This document shows, one piece after another, positions 9,086-17,246 of a stretch of DNA of 64,000 nt (positions within the stretch are counted from its first letter, which is position 1; each line of letters opens with the position of its first letter). This stretch comes from Saccharothrix tamanrassetensis (lineage in GTDB: Bacteria > Actinomycetota > Actinomycetes > Mycobacteriales > Pseudonocardiaceae): assembly GCF_014203665.1 (NCBI RefSeq), contig NZ_JACHJN010000003.1, positions 496,001-560,000 on the forward strand, read 5' to 3'. The notes beneath the pieces were generated by a model that saw only the letters and a program-made list of their open reading frames with translations, had not been told where the DNA came from and did not search any database. Position numbers and translations under genes: made by a program.

Positions 9086-9808
9086 GTGTCCGTGAGCGTC
9101 CTCGTGATCACCGGAACGGGAACCGAGGTCGGCAAGACGGTGGTAGTCGCCGCGCTGGCCGCCCTGGCCGTCGCCGACGGCCGCCGGGTAGCCGTGCTGA
9201 AACCCGCGCAGACCGGCATCGCCGCCGACGAACCCGGCGACCTGTCCGAGGTGATCCGCCTGGCAGGCCCGGTGACCACGCGCGAACTACGCCGCTACCC
9301 CGACCCCCTGGCCCCCGCCACCGCCGCCCGCCGCTCCGGCCGACCCACCGTGCACCCCAGCGAGATGGCCGCCGCCGCAGTCGACCTGGACCGCACCCAC
9401 GACCTGGTGCTGGTCGAGGGCGCCGGCGGCCTGCTCGTCCGGTTCGACGACGAGGGCACCACCATCGCCGACGCGGCCTGGGCCCTCAACGCCCCGGTCC
9501 TGGTCGTCGCACACGCCGGCCTCGGCACCCTGAACATGACCGCCCTGACCGCCGAGGCCCTGCTGCACCGGGGCCTGGAGTCCGTCGGCGTGGTAGTAGG
9601 CCGCTGGCCCGCCGAACCGGACCTCGCGGCCCGCTGCAACCTGGTCGACCTGCCCGAAGCCGCCGGCGGCCCGCTCTTGGGCGTGCTCCCCGACGGCGCG
9701 GCACGCCTGAGCCGCGCGGATTTCCTGGACACCGCACGCGCCGCCCTGTCCCCGTGGTTCGGCGGCACGTTCGACCCGGAGAAGTTCGCCGCCCCGCACA
9801 CCTGCTGA
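9086..9808 (+). CDS. bioD: Dethiobiotin synthetase
   Basis: A 240-residue ATP-dependent carboxylase that closes the ureido ring of DAPA to give dethiobiotin. The modified P-loop GTGTEVGKT is at residues 10-18, KPAQTG follows at about 39-44, and the VEGAGG(LLV) motif lies near residue 113. GTG at 9086 is used, with another GTG two codons later. A TAGGGT hexamer 4 bp before the start could be a -10 element, implying a nearly leaderless message. It is divergent from the glutaredoxin gene. Confidence 0.95.
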   Translation: MSVSVLVITGTGTEVGKTVVVAALAALAVADGRRVAVLKPAQTGIAADEPGDLSEVIRLAGPVTTRELRRYPDPLAPATAARRSGRPTVHPSEMAAAAVDLDRTHDLVLVEGAGGLLVRFDDEGTTIADAAWALNAPVLVVAHAGLGTLNMTALTAEALLHRGLESVGVVVGRWPAEPDLAARCNLVDLPEAAGGPLLGVLPDGAARLSRADFLDTARAALSPWFGGTFDPEKFAAPHTC

Positions 9809-10307
9809 CCCGGCCGCGTGCTGACCCGGCCGCCAGGTGGCTGCCGGGCACCTGCTGACTTCGGCCGTCTGGTGGCCGCCAAGTACCTGCCGACCCGGTC
9901 GCCGGGTGACCGCCGGACACTTGCCGACCCGGTCACCAGGCGCACCCGGTCACCAAGCGCACCCGATCACCAGACGCACCCGGGCATCAGGTGGCCGCCG
10001 GGCACACCTGCCGATGCCCAGGCCACCAGGTGCCCTTCAGGCACCCTGCCGACTGCCGGACACTGCCGACCTCGGGCCTGTGTCGACCGAGCACTCCCGC
10101 CTGGCCCGCCGCCTTGCTATTTAGGCTCATGCTTCGAGACCGGCACCAGGTTGTCATCGAGAGACCGGTTGACCGGGACGGGGGGATTCTGGCGGTTTGG
10201 GCGGTGGCGGGGTTGACCGTGTCAGTGACGTACGTCGCTGGGTCGGGGGTCGGGGTGTGCGGCAGACTGGCCGGCGGACCATGGCCGGACAACCCTATGG
10301 AGAAGTC
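9809..10307. other. bioD-bioB intergenic region with degenerate repeats
   Basis: About 500 bp without a convincing gene. The first ~230 bp (9809-10035) is a run of loosely repeated blocks built on CCGGCCGCC-AGGTGGC-GCCGGGCACC and ACCAGGCGCACC units. An 85-bp element shared with 14756-14840 follows at 10098-10182, and a perfect 10-bp palindrome GACGTACGTC sits at 10227-10236, 71 bp before the bioB start. No promoter could be assigned with confidence. Confidence 0.6.
10098..10182 (+). repeat. 85-bp dispersed element, copy A
   Basis: An ungapped 85-bp match, 75 of 85 positions by hand alignment, to the reverse strand of 14756-14840. The best-conserved core runs through TTAGGCTCATGC and GGTTGTCATCGAG to GGTTGACCGG. 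It lies about 125 bp upstream of bioB in the same orientation. See the other copy for comparison. Confidence 0.85.
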
Positions 10308-11324
10308 GTGACCGCAGCCCCCGAACAGGTCGATGTCCTCGGCGTTGCCCGTGAGCAGGTGCTGGAGCGCGGTGTCGGGTTGTCCGAGGAGCAGGTGCTC
10401 GGGGTGCTCCAACTGGCCGACGACCGGATCCCCGAGTTGCTGGAGCTGGCCCACCAGGTGCGGATGCGCTGGTGCGGGCCGGAGGTCGAGGTCGAGGGGA
10501 TCGTGTCGCTGAAGACCGGCGGCTGCCCGGAGGACTGCCACTTCTGCTCCCAGTCGGGCCAGTTCCCGTCGCCGGTCCGCTCGGCGTGGCTGGACATCCC
10601 CGGGCTGGTGCGGGCGGCGAGGCAGACCGCCGAGACGGGCGCCACCGAGTTCTGCATCGTGGCGGCTGTGCGCGGGCCGGACAAGCGGCTGTTGTCGCAG
10701 GTGCGGGACGGGATCAAGGCCATCCGCGAGGACGGCAACGACATCCAGATCGCGTGTTCGCTCGGCATGCTCACCCAGGAGCAGGTGGACGAGCTGGTCG
10801 CCATGGGCGTGCACCGCTACAACCACAACCTGGAGACCGCCCGCTCGCACTTCCCGAACGTCGTCACCACCCACTCGTGGGAGGAGCGGTGGGACACGCT
10901 GCGGATGGTGCGTGACGCGGGCATGGAGGTGTGCTGCGGCGGGATCATCGGGATGGGCGAGACGTTGGGGCAGCGCGCCGAGTTCGCGGTGCAGCTGGCG
11001 TCGTTGGAGCCGGACGAGGTGCCGCTGAACTTCCTCATCCCGAACCCCGGCACGCCGTACGAGAACTACCCGGTCGTCGAGGGGCCGGACGCGTTGCGCG
11101 CGGTCGGTGCGTTCCGGCTGGCGTTGCCGCGCACCATCCTGCGGTTCGCGGGCGGTCGGGAGCTGACGTTCGGCGACCTCGGTGCGAAGCAGGGCATGCT
11201 GGGCGGCATCAACGCGATCATCGTCGGCAACTACCTGACCAACCTGGGCCGCCCGGCGCAGGACGACCTGGACATGCTCCAGGAGCTGTCGATGCCGATC
11301 AAGGAACTGAGCAAGACGCTGTGA
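10308..11324 (+). CDS. bioB: Biotin synthase
   Basis: A 338-residue radical-SAM enzyme that inserts sulphur into dethiobiotin. The 4Fe-4S motif CPEDCHFC supplies C73, C77 and C80. The [15 protein letters not shown] and GGIIGMGET segments are typical of BioB, and further cysteines (CIVAA, IACSLG, CCGG) are placed as expected for the auxiliary 2Fe-2S site. GTG at 10308 is preferred because GGAG sits 6 bases upstream; ATG at 10281 is a possible alternative. A BsaP-type gene follows, which in mycobacteria is needed for BioB turnover. Confidence 0.96.
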   Translation: MTAAPEQVDVLGVAREQVLERGVGLSEEQVLGVLQLADDRIPELLELAHQVRMRWCGPEVEVEGIVSLKTGGCPEDCHFCSQSGQFPSPVRSAWLDIPGLVRAARQTAETGATEFCIVAAVRGPDKRLLSQVRDGIKAIREDGNDIQIACSLGMLTQEQVDELVAMGVHRYNHNLETARSHFPNVVTTHSWEERWDTLRMVRDAGMEVCCGGIIGMGETLGQRAEFAVQLASLEPDEVPLNFLIPNPGTPYENYPVVEGPDALRAVGAFRLALPRTILRFAGGRELTFGDLGAKQGMLGGINAIIVGNYLTNLGRPAQDDLDMLQELSMPIKELSKTL

Positions 11325-11410
11325 CGACCGGGCAGGACGCGGTGACGACCGGGCAGGGTGCTGGGGCGGTCGGGCTGGGCGCGGTGACGACTGGGCGAGG
11401 CGCGGTGACG

Positions 11411-11611
11411 ATGGCCGGAGCGGTGACGTACTGCGGGTACTGCGGCAAGGACCTCGGCGAGGCTGATCACGCGGCGTGCGCCCGACGCCTGCGGGTCATC
11501 GACCCGCCGAGGTTCTGCTCGGCCTGTGCTCGCCGCATGGTCGTGCAGGTGACGCCGGCCGGGTGGACCGCCACGTGCAGCCGTCACGGCGAGATCACCT
11601 CCGCGCGGTAA
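11411..11611 (+). CDS. bsaP: Biotin synthase auxiliary protein
   Basis: A 66-residue cysteine-rich protein directly after bioB. It has YCGYCGKDL near the N-terminus, [16 protein letters not shown], and TATCSRHG near the end. The PPRFC-x2-C-x-RRM and CSRHG signatures match the small protein downstream of bioB in mycobacteria (Rv1590 type), an auxiliary Fe-S factor for biotin synthase. The start is uncertain. An in-frame GTG at 11321 overlaps the bioB stop (GTGA), and three more in-frame GTGs occur at 11342, 11384 and 11405 within a 21-bp-periodic repeat encoding VTTGQDA-like units. The ATG at 11411 is the first codon after the repeat. Confidence 0.85.
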   Translation: MAGAVTYCGYCGKDLGEADHAACARRLRVIDPPRFCSACARRMVVQVTPAGWTATCSRHGEITSAR

Positions 11612-11650
11612 CCTCCCTGCACGGGGTATTCCGGGCTGGGGAGGTCGTGC

Positions 11651-12241
11651 GTGGCGGAACAACCGGTGGACGAGCGGGCCGTGCCCGTGCAGGCGCCACC
11701 TGTCTTCGTCTACCGCTACGCCCCGCAACGGCCTCGGGTGGTGGTGAAGCGCGACCTGCTGCCGGGCTTCGCGGTGCTGTCGACGATCGCGTTGCTCGGG
11801 CTGCCCGTCGGGTGGTTGTGGGCGTGGATCGCGCCGCCGCAGAACGTGGTGATCGCCGAGGACGCGTCGCTGGTGCCGGTCACGGGTGAGAGCTACCACC
11901 GGCTCGACGGGTTGATGCTGTTCGTGCTCATCGGGCTGGGTGCCGGGCTGTTGACCGGTATCGCGGTGTGGTTGCTGCGGGAACGCCGCGGTCCGGTGGT
12001 GATGCTCGCGGCCACGGCGGGTGGCGTCGTGGCGGCGTACCTGGCGCAGCGGACCGGTGTCGGCACTGCCGCCGGTCGGTACGCGGTGGGCGCCGCGCCC
12101 AAGGTGGGGGACATGATCGCCTTGGCCCCGGTGCTGGAGACGTGGTGGGGCGTGCTGGCGTGGCCCTTGGGCACGGCGCTGGCCTATGGCTGTCTGGCGG
12201 CGTGGAACGGGCTGGACGACCTCGGCCGCCGGCTCGGCTAG
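11651..12241 (+). CDS. DUF2567-type integral membrane protein
   Basis: A 196-residue membrane protein with a hydrophilic N-terminus (1-35) and predicted spans at about 39-60, 86-109, 114-132 and 165-184. It lies 39 bp after bsaP. The order bioB-bsaP-DUF2567 is the same as Rv1589-Rv1590-Rv1591 in mycobacteria, which is the main reason for the family call. Function is unknown; conserved linkage suggests a link with biotin synthesis or transport. The GTG start at 11651 follows GGGGAGG. Confidence 0.8.
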   Translation: MAEQPVDERAVPVQAPPVFVYRYAPQRPRVVVKRDLLPGFAVLSTIALLGLPVGWLWAWIAPPQNVVIAEDASLVPVTGESYHRLDGLMLFVLIGLGAGLLTGIAVWLLRERRGPVVMLAATAGGVVAAYLAQRTGVGTAAGRYAVGAAPKVGDMIALAPVLETWWGVLAWPLGTALAYGCLAAWNGLDDLGRRLG

Positions 12242-12380
12242 AGCACGCGCCGTTTCCCGCGCTGGTTCACGGGCATGAACTCCGGCTCGGTCACAAGCTC
12301 GGACACGAGCAACGACGACCGCGAGACACACGCGTGGACACGAACAGGGACGACAACAAAGACACGAACGAGGACACGCC

Positions 12381-13253
12381 CTAGAACACGCGGTAGTCGT
12401 CGTCGCGGACGTCGGTGACGAACATGTGTCCGGGTGCGTGGGTGATCGCGAACGGTGGCTTGGACGCCATCACCGCCGCTTGCGGGGTGACGCCGCAAGC
12501 CCAGAACACCGGGACGTCGCCGTCGTGCGGTGAGGTGGCGTCGCCGAACTCGGGCTGGTCGAGGTCCTTGATGCCCAGCGCGTTCGGCGATCCGATGTGC
12601 ACGGGAGCGCCGTGCACGGCGGGCATTCGGGCGGTGATGTCGCGGGCCGTGTCAGTCAGGTGCGCCGGGACGTAGCGCATGCTGACCACCATCGGGCCGT
12701 GCAGGCGGCCTGCCGGGCGGCATTCGCGGTCGGTGACGTACATCGGGACGTTGCGGCCCTGCTGGACGTGGCGCAGCGGCACACCGGCCTGTCTGAGCGC
12801 CGATTCGAAGGTGAAGCTGCACCCGATCAGGAACGCCACGAGGTCGTCCCGCCAGTACCCGGTGGCGTCGGTCGGCTCGGCGGTGAGTTCGCCGTGCTCC
12901 CAGATCCGGTAGCGCGGCAGGTCGCGCCTCAGGTCGGCGTGCTGAGCCAGCACGGTTCTCGGCGAGCCCACGTCGGTCACGTCCAGCACGGGGCACGGTT
13001 TCGGGTTGCGTTGGGCGAACAGCAGCACGTCGTAGGCCCAGTCCCGGGGGACGGCGATCAGGTTCGCCTGCGTGTACCCGTCGGCGAGGCCCGCGGTCGG
13101 GCCGGTGGCGTGGCGGCGTGCTTCCTCGGGCGTCACAGCGGGCGCTTCGACGGATGCCACGGTGGGTGCTCCTGCGGATGCCACGGTGGGTGCTTCAACG
13201 GGTGGCGAGGCGGGTGTCACCGACCTGGTTGCGGCGGTCTCGGGTGTTGTCAC
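12381..13253 (-). CDS. DUF1445 putative hydro-lyase (D-glutamate cyclase-like)
   Basis: A 290-residue protein of the DUF1445 family, whose eukaryotic relatives include D-glutamate cyclase. Family hallmarks are [16 protein letters not shown] (about 51-66), [19 protein letters not shown] and [13 protein letters not shown], and the final [10 protein letters not shown] and [10 protein letters not shown] blocks. The GTG start at 13253 overlaps the MFS gene stop (GTGA). Residues 1-40 are an extra Pro/Ala/Val/Thr-rich stretch encoded by 24-bp tandem repeats; a GTG at 13136 (VTPEEARR) would give the usual family length. It is probably co-transcribed with the transporter, suggesting catabolism of an imported hydroxy or amino acid. 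Confidence 0.88.
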   Translation of the reverse strand: MTTPETAATRSVTPASPPVEAPTVASAGAPTVASVEAPAVTPEEARRHATGPTAGLADGYTQANLIAVPRDWAYDVLLFAQRNPKPCPVLDVTDVGSPRTVLAQHADLRRDLPRYRIWEHGELTAEPTDATGYWRDDLVAFLIGCSFTFESALRQAGVPLRHVQQGRNVPMYVTDRECRPAGRLHGPMVVSMRYVPAHLTDTARDITARMPAVHGAPVHIGSPNALGIKDLDQPEFGDATSPHDGDVPVFWACGVTPQAAVMASKPPFAITHAPGHMFVTDVRDDDYRVF

Positions 13254-14515
13254 AGCAGTTCCCTTCCCTTCGTCTCGGGCAGACCGAACAGCGCCACGAC
13301 GGCGATCCCGTACGCGATCGCACCGAACACCATCGCGCCGCCGATGCCCATCCGTTCCGCCATGAACCCGACCAGCGTGGGGAACAACGCGCCCACCGCG
13401 CGGCCGAAGTTGTAGGTGAAGCCCTGGCCGGTGCCGCGCAGGGCGGTCGGGTACAGCTCCGCGAGGAACGACCCGAAGCCGCTGAAGATCGCGGACATGC
13501 AGAACCCGAGCGGGAAGCCGAGGAACAGCACCGCGGTGTTCGCGCCGGCCGGGATCTGGGTGTAGAGCATGATCAGCGCGGCGGACAGGACGGAGAACAG
13601 GGCGAACGTCTTCTTGCGCCCCAACCAGTCCGTGACGTAGCCGCCGGCGACGTAGCCGATGAACGCACCGGAGATGAGGAACGCCAGGTACCCGCCGGTG
13701 CCGATGACGGTGAGCCCGCGTTCGGACTTGAGGTAGGTGGGCAGCCAGGTGGCGAGCGTGTAGTAGCCGCCTTGGACGCCGGTCGCGAGCAGGGACGCGA
13801 ACAGCGTGGTGCGGGTCAGGTTCCCTGCGAAGATTGCCTGGAACGAGCCCTTGTGCCTGCTGGTGGCACGGTGTTCGGTGACCTGCGGGGCGTCCTTGAC
13901 GGTGCGGCGGACGTAGATGATGAGGATCGCGGGGAGGGCGCCGGTCCAGAACAGCACGCGCCAGGCGACGTCCTGCGGGAAGAAGTTGAAGACCAGCGCA
14001 TAGACCAGCACCGACAGCGCCCAGCCGACCGCCCACGCGCTCTGGATGAACGCCACCGTGCGGCCTCGGTACTGCGGTTTGCAGTACTCCGCGACCAGGA
14101 TCGCGCCCGCCGCCCACTCGCCGCCGAAGCCCAGGCCTTGCAGGGCGCGGAAGATCAGGAGGGTTTCGTAGCTGGTGGCGAAGCCGCACAGGACGGTGAA
14201 GACGGCGTAGGTGGCGACCGTGATCATGAGGGTGCGGACGCGGCCGATGCGGTCGGCCATGATCCCGGCGACCGCGCCGCCGATGGCGCTCACCACCAGG
14301 GTGACCGTGGTGAGGAGGCCGGCTTCGCCCTTGGTGATGCCGAAGTAGGCGGTGATCGCCACCAGGCCGAGGGGCAGTACCTGGAAGTCGTACGAGTCCA
14401 GCCCGTAGCCGCCGAACGCCCCGATGAAGGCCTTCCGGCCGTTGCGGCCGAGAGTGCGGAACCAGGCGAAGGGGCCGCTGTCCGTTCGGTCGGTCTCTGT
14501 GGTGCTGCTGCTCAT
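13250..14515 (-). CDS. MFS transporter, aromatic/sialic acid:H+ symporter-like
   Basis: A 421-residue, 12-span major facilitator. It has the inter-loop motif [18 protein letters not shown], the [10 protein letters not shown] motif typical of the sugar/benzoate/sialate branch (about residues 119-128), [12 protein letters not shown] and GRKKTF in the second half. It is followed with a 4-base overlap by the DUF1445 gene. The start at 14515 is followed by a Ser/Thr-rich cytosolic tail. Upstream lies a perfect 17-bp palindrome likely to be its operator. The substrate is unknown; an organic or amino acid is likely from the neighbour. Confidence 0.9.
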   Translation of the reverse strand: MSSSTTETDRTDSGPFAWFRTLGRNGRKAFIGAFGGYGLDSYDFQVLPLGLVAITAYFGITKGEAGLLTTVTLVVSAIGGAVAGIMADRIGRVRTLMITVATYAVFTVLCGFATSYETLLIFRALQGLGFGGEWAAGAILVAEYCKPQYRGRTVAFIQSAWAVGWALSVLVYALVFNFFPQDVAWRVLFWTGALPAILIIYVRRTVKDAPQVTEHRATSRHKGSFQAIFAGNLTRTTLFASLLATGVQGGYYTLATWLPTYLKSERGLTVIGTGGYLAFLISGAFIGYVAGGYVTDWLGRKKTFALFSVLSAALIMLYTQIPAGANTAVLFLGFPLGFCMSAIFSGFGSFLAELYPTALRGTGQGFTYNFGRAVGALFPTLVGFMAERMGIGGAMVFGAIAYGIAVVALFGLPETKGRELL

Positions 14516-14561
14516 CGTTCACCTCGCAGACGTGGGGTTGTGCGCTGGACCACACCGTAGA

Positions 14562-14578
14562 GGATTGTTGAACAATCC
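14562..14578. promoter_or_regulatory. GntR/FadR-type operator palindrome
   Basis: GGATTGTTGAACAATCC is a perfect 17-bp inverted repeat (8-bp arms around one central base). It contains TTGT-TGA-ACAA, which fits the FadR-subfamily pattern TNGT-N3-ACNA. It lies 46 bp upstream of the MFS start and next to a TATAGT hexamer on the reverse strand (near 14580-14586). No GntR gene is in the window. Confidence 0.6.
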
Positions 14579-14755
14579 CACTATAGAGCAATAGGACGAA
14601 TCAACAGGAGGGCATTCCAGTGGGGTTGGCATGGTGACGCGGGAGCGAGGGCACGCAGGGGGAGCGGGGCGTTGGGCGCGAGCCTCGGGAGGGTTACACG
14701 CGAGCTGTCGGAGGTCGCGAAGGGTCGCACCACTGACACGAGCCGACAAACGTCG

Positions 14756-14840
14756 CCCGTTCCGGTCAACCGACCGCTCGATGACAACCGGGTGCTGGTC
14801 TCAGAGCATGAGCCTAGATAGGAAGGCGGCGGGCCAGGCG
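14756..14840 (-). repeat. 85-bp dispersed element, copy B
   Basis: Inverted partner of the copy at 10098-10182, 10 mismatches and no gaps by hand alignment. It lies about 240 bp upstream of the MFS gene, again in the same orientation as the gene downstream. The remaining sequence between 14579 and 15036 has no convincing gene; it holds a near-exact 15-bp direct repeat (CGTGATCGCGAACGG and CGTGATCTCGAACGG) at about 14916-14946. Confidence 0.85.
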
Positions 14841-15036
14841 GCGGGCATGTGCGCAGCCAGGGCGAGACATGCCGACCAGAAGCTTGACCGAGCCCTCCGT
14901 GCGGAGAAGAGCGTCCGTGATCGCGAACGGCCGTGATCTCGAACGGCGCTTCCGGTCGGTGCGTGAGGGAGGCGTAGCAGCCGCTGATAGCTGCGACACT
15001 GCGCCAGTGGTGCGCCCCGGACAACGGCTTGCCGAT

Positions 15037-15104
15037 GACTCACTCTGGGCGGCGACTCACTCTGGGCGGCGACTCACTTCGGGCGGCGACTCACTCTGGG
15101 CGGC
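15037..15104. repeat. Four tandem 17-bp repeats
   Basis: GACTCACTCTGGGCGGC is repeated four times head to tail; the third copy has two changed bases. The last copy overlaps the final codons and TGA of the reverse-strand GNAT gene, so the repeat grew from, or into, the end of that gene. Confidence 0.9.
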
Positions 15105-15567
15105 CCTGTCCCACGTTGAACTGGAGCAGATTCGGCGATACTTCGAATCCATGGCGGGAGTACGCCGAGATGGCCCGGTCACTGGAGTGCACCGTTACCC
15201 GCTCAAGGCCCAGATCGCTCGCCCACGCCAAGACGGCTTTGATCAGTTCGCCACCCAGACCGCGGCCACGTTCGTCCGGTGTCACGTACACGCACTGCAC
15301 GTCACCCGACGTCCGTTCGAACACACGCGGGTGGGGCACGCGCTCTGTGATGGCCAGCCAGGCCACGCCGATGACCACCTCGTCGCGGAGCAACACCATG
15401 CACCGATGCGAGGACTCGTTCTTCTGTGCCCACGCCACGAATTGGGGCGCGAACTCCTCCACCGTGGTGTGCGTCGTTCCGTAGACCTCTTGCACCCACC
15501 GCCGGCGCAGCTCGGCGACAGCGGGTAGCTCACCGGCACGGACCGGACGGATCGCGATGTCGTCCAC
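15091..15567 (-). CDS. GNAT-family N-acetyltransferase
   Basis: A 158-residue acyl-CoA-dependent acetyltransferase. The acetyl-CoA-binding motif A reads VYVTPDERGRGLGGELIKAVL, and motif B ends with a YSRHGFEV sequence. The GTG at 15567 (VDDIAIRPVRAGELPA) is chosen because GNAT domains begin just before the IRP strand; the upstream frame is repetitive low-complexity sequence. The substrate is unknown. The stop codon lies inside a tandem repeat. Confidence 0.88.
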   Translation of the reverse strand: MDDIAIRPVRAGELPAVAELRRRWVQEVYGTTHTTVEEFAPQFVAWAQKNESSHRCMVLLRDEVVIGVAWLAITERVPHPRVFERTSGDVQCVYVTPDERGRGLGGELIKAVLAWASDLGLERVTVHSSDRAISAYSRHGFEVSPNLLQFNVGQGRPE

Positions 15568-15832
15568 ACATCCATCCTGGCTCAAGCGGCCCGCGCAGTG
15601 GTGGCCTCCCGCCCCGCGCAGTGGTGTCGTCCCGCGTGGGCGGGGCGTGTGGGTGGGCGGCGTGTGGGTAGGGCGCAATGCGGGGTTCGGTGTACCGGCC
15701 TGGGGCGGCTCGGGTGCGGCGGCCCGATGTGGGCTTGGGTGTGGTGGCGCGGGGGTTGCTCGGGTGCGGTGGCCCGAGGTGGCCTGGTGCGGCGGCCCGG
15801 TGTGGGCTTGGGTGCGGCGGCGCGGGGGTGGC
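15568..15832. repeat. G-rich minisatellite-like intergenic region
   Basis: About 265 bp without a gene, made of imperfect repeats. Two long units (about 15711-15760 and 15783-15832) share GCGGCGGCCCG, GTGTGGGCTTGGGTG and GGCGCGGGGGT blocks, with a partial unit between. The strong G/C strand asymmetry suggests replication slippage. Open frames through it have no domain content. Confidence 0.7.
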
Positions 15833-16498
15833 TCAGTTGCGGTGGGGGAGGTGGCCCAGTTCGGCGATCGGGGCGGGCACCGCGTGGAGGGCGGTGATGA
15901 TTCCCGCTTCGCGGTGCATCATCCGGCGGACCAAGCGCAGGCGGCGGGCCTCGGAGCGTTCCTCCAGCAGGTGCTGCCGGTCCTCCAGGGTGAGCAGGCA
16001 GTCGTTGGCCAACGAGTACGCCAGCATCTCCGTCCGCGCCACCACCGGATCGTCCTCGAACGCCGCCTGCCGGTACCGGCGGAACGCTCCCATCGCGCCG
16101 TCCACCAGCAGCGGCAGCACTTCGGCCACTTCGGCCGGGGCGGGCACGTCCGCGACCCACTCGACCTTGCCCAGCAGGTAGGGCGCGCTCTCCGTGTCCA
16201 CGTCCACCAGGCGGAACCGTCGGCCGCCGGTGGTGGACAGGTCGAAACGGCCGTCCGGCAGGGGTTTGGCGTCGCGGAGGAGGGCTTCGCAGCCGACTTC
16301 GTGCAGCGCCGTCGCGTTGCCGGTGCCGACCTCCCAACCCTGCCGGATCGCCACCACGCCGAAGGCGCGGCCCGGCAGCTGCTCGGTCAGCAGGTCCACG
16401 GTCAGCTGTCGGTAGCGCGGTTCGAACACGTGCAAGGGCAGCGACGTTCCCGGCAGCAGTACGGTACCCAGGGGGAACAGCGGGAGCGTCGTGGTCAC
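15833..16498 (-). CDS. LON substrate-binding-domain protein
   Basis: A 221-residue stand-alone LON N-terminal-type domain without ATPase or protease parts. The characteristic start LPLFPLGTVLLPG and LPLHVFEPRYRQL (about 5-32) is clear, followed by GRRFRLVDVD. Such proteins are common in actinobacteria and their role is not established. The GTG start overlaps the nrtR stop by 4 bases (GTGA), so it is co-translated with the NAD regulator. Confidence 0.88.
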   Translation of the reverse strand: MTTTLPLFPLGTVLLPGTSLPLHVFEPRYRQLTVDLLTEQLPGRAFGVVAIRQGWEVGTGNATALHEVGCEALLRDAKPLPDGRFDLSTTGGRRFRLVDVDTESAPYLLGKVEWVADVPAPAEVAEVLPLLVDGAMGAFRRYRQAAFEDDPVVARTEMLAYSLANDCLLTLEDRQHLLEERSEARRLRLVRRMMHREAGIITALHAVPAPIAELGHLPHRN

Positions 16499-17184
16499 GT
16501 CCCCAAGTTACGGCTGCTGGGTGGCCGCAGCACGGCGAACGGATCGGTCACCCGCATCTGCCTTGACACGAAGCGGAACAGCGCGGCCGGGCGCCCGCCG
16601 GACGGGCCTACCGGTGCGACCGCGCCGGTGGGCTCCAGCAGGCCGCGGCGGGACAGCACGCGTTGCAGGTTGGTCGCCGACACCTCGTACCCCAGCGCCG
16701 CCGAGTACAGCGATCGCAGCGCCGAGATGGTGAACTCCGGCGGCGCCAAGGCGAAACCCAGGTTCGTGTAGGACAGTTTGGACGCCAGCCGGTGCCGCGC
16801 CCGCCGGCAGATGGCCTCGTGGTCGAACGCGGTCGCGGGCAGTGTGTCGACCGGGTGCCACGCGGTGTCGGAGGGCACGACGGGGTCCGTGTCGGAGCGG
16901 ACCAGGCCGAGGAACGCGGTCGCCACCACGCGGGGGCCGGGGACGCGGTCGGGGGCGCTGAAGACGGCCAGCTGCTCCACGTGTGAGAGCTGTGTCACGT
17001 CGACCTTCTCCGCCAGCTGGCGCCGGATCGACGCCTCCACGTCCTCGGTCCCACCGAGCCCGCCACCGGGCAGTGACCAGCGGTGAGCGTGCGGTTCCCG
17101 CGCGCGCTCCCACAGCATGACCTGGAGTGATCCGGCTCTCACCTGGAGCACTGCGGCCAGTACCTCATGTCCCGCGAGACCCAC
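16495..17184 (-). CDS. nrtR: NUDIX-domain transcriptional regulator of NAD synthesis
   Basis: A 229-residue protein with an N-terminal Nudix fold (about 1-145) and a C-terminal winged helix (about 150-225, EFTISALRSLYSAALG...NLQRVLSRRGLLEP), the NrtR architecture. The Nudix box is degenerate: GGGLGGTEDVEASIRRQLAEK lacks the REUxEE core, as expected for a sensor of ADP-ribose or NAD metabolites and not a hydrolase. It is divergent from nadABC, with a strong inverted repeat between them. It is probably a repressor of nadABC and of itself. Confidence 0.92.
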   Translation of the reverse strand: MGLAGHEVLAAVLQVRAGSLQVMLWERAREPHAHRWSLPGGGLGGTEDVEASIRRQLAEKVDVTQLSHVEQLAVFSAPDRVPGPRVVATAFLGLVRSDTDPVVPSDTAWHPVDTLPATAFDHEAICRRARHRLASKLSYTNLGFALAPPEFTISALRSLYSAALGYEVSATNLQRVLSRRGLLEPTGAVAPVGPSGGRPAALFRFVSRQMRVTDPFAVLRPPSSRNLGT

Positions 17185-17204
17185 CGGCTGATACTATCGG
17201 CCAA

Positions 17205-17227
17205 GTTTTCGCCCGGTAGGCGAAAAC
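17205..17227. promoter_or_regulatory. Candidate NrtR operator between nrtR and nadA
   Basis: GTTTTCGCC-N5-GGCGAAAAC is a perfect inverted repeat with 9-bp arms, 19 bp upstream of nadA and 20 bp from the nrtR start. Its position between a NrtR-type regulator and the nad operon makes it the expected binding site. A TACTAT hexamer at about 17191-17196 could be the nadA -10 element. Confidence 0.8.
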
Positions 17228-17246
17228 CTGGCTGAAGGAGGACACC

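Noticed and set aside
12381-14591. A single 736-codon frame that seems to fuse an MFS-antisense stretch with the DUF1445 protein
   Set aside because: Only its C-terminal 290 codons have domain content; the N-terminal part is an alternative frame of the MFS gene. The two genes overlap by 4 bases and are not fused.
15711-15832. Possible CRISPR array because of regular repeats
   Set aside because: Units are imperfect, adjacent, G-rich and without unique spacers; no cas genes are present.
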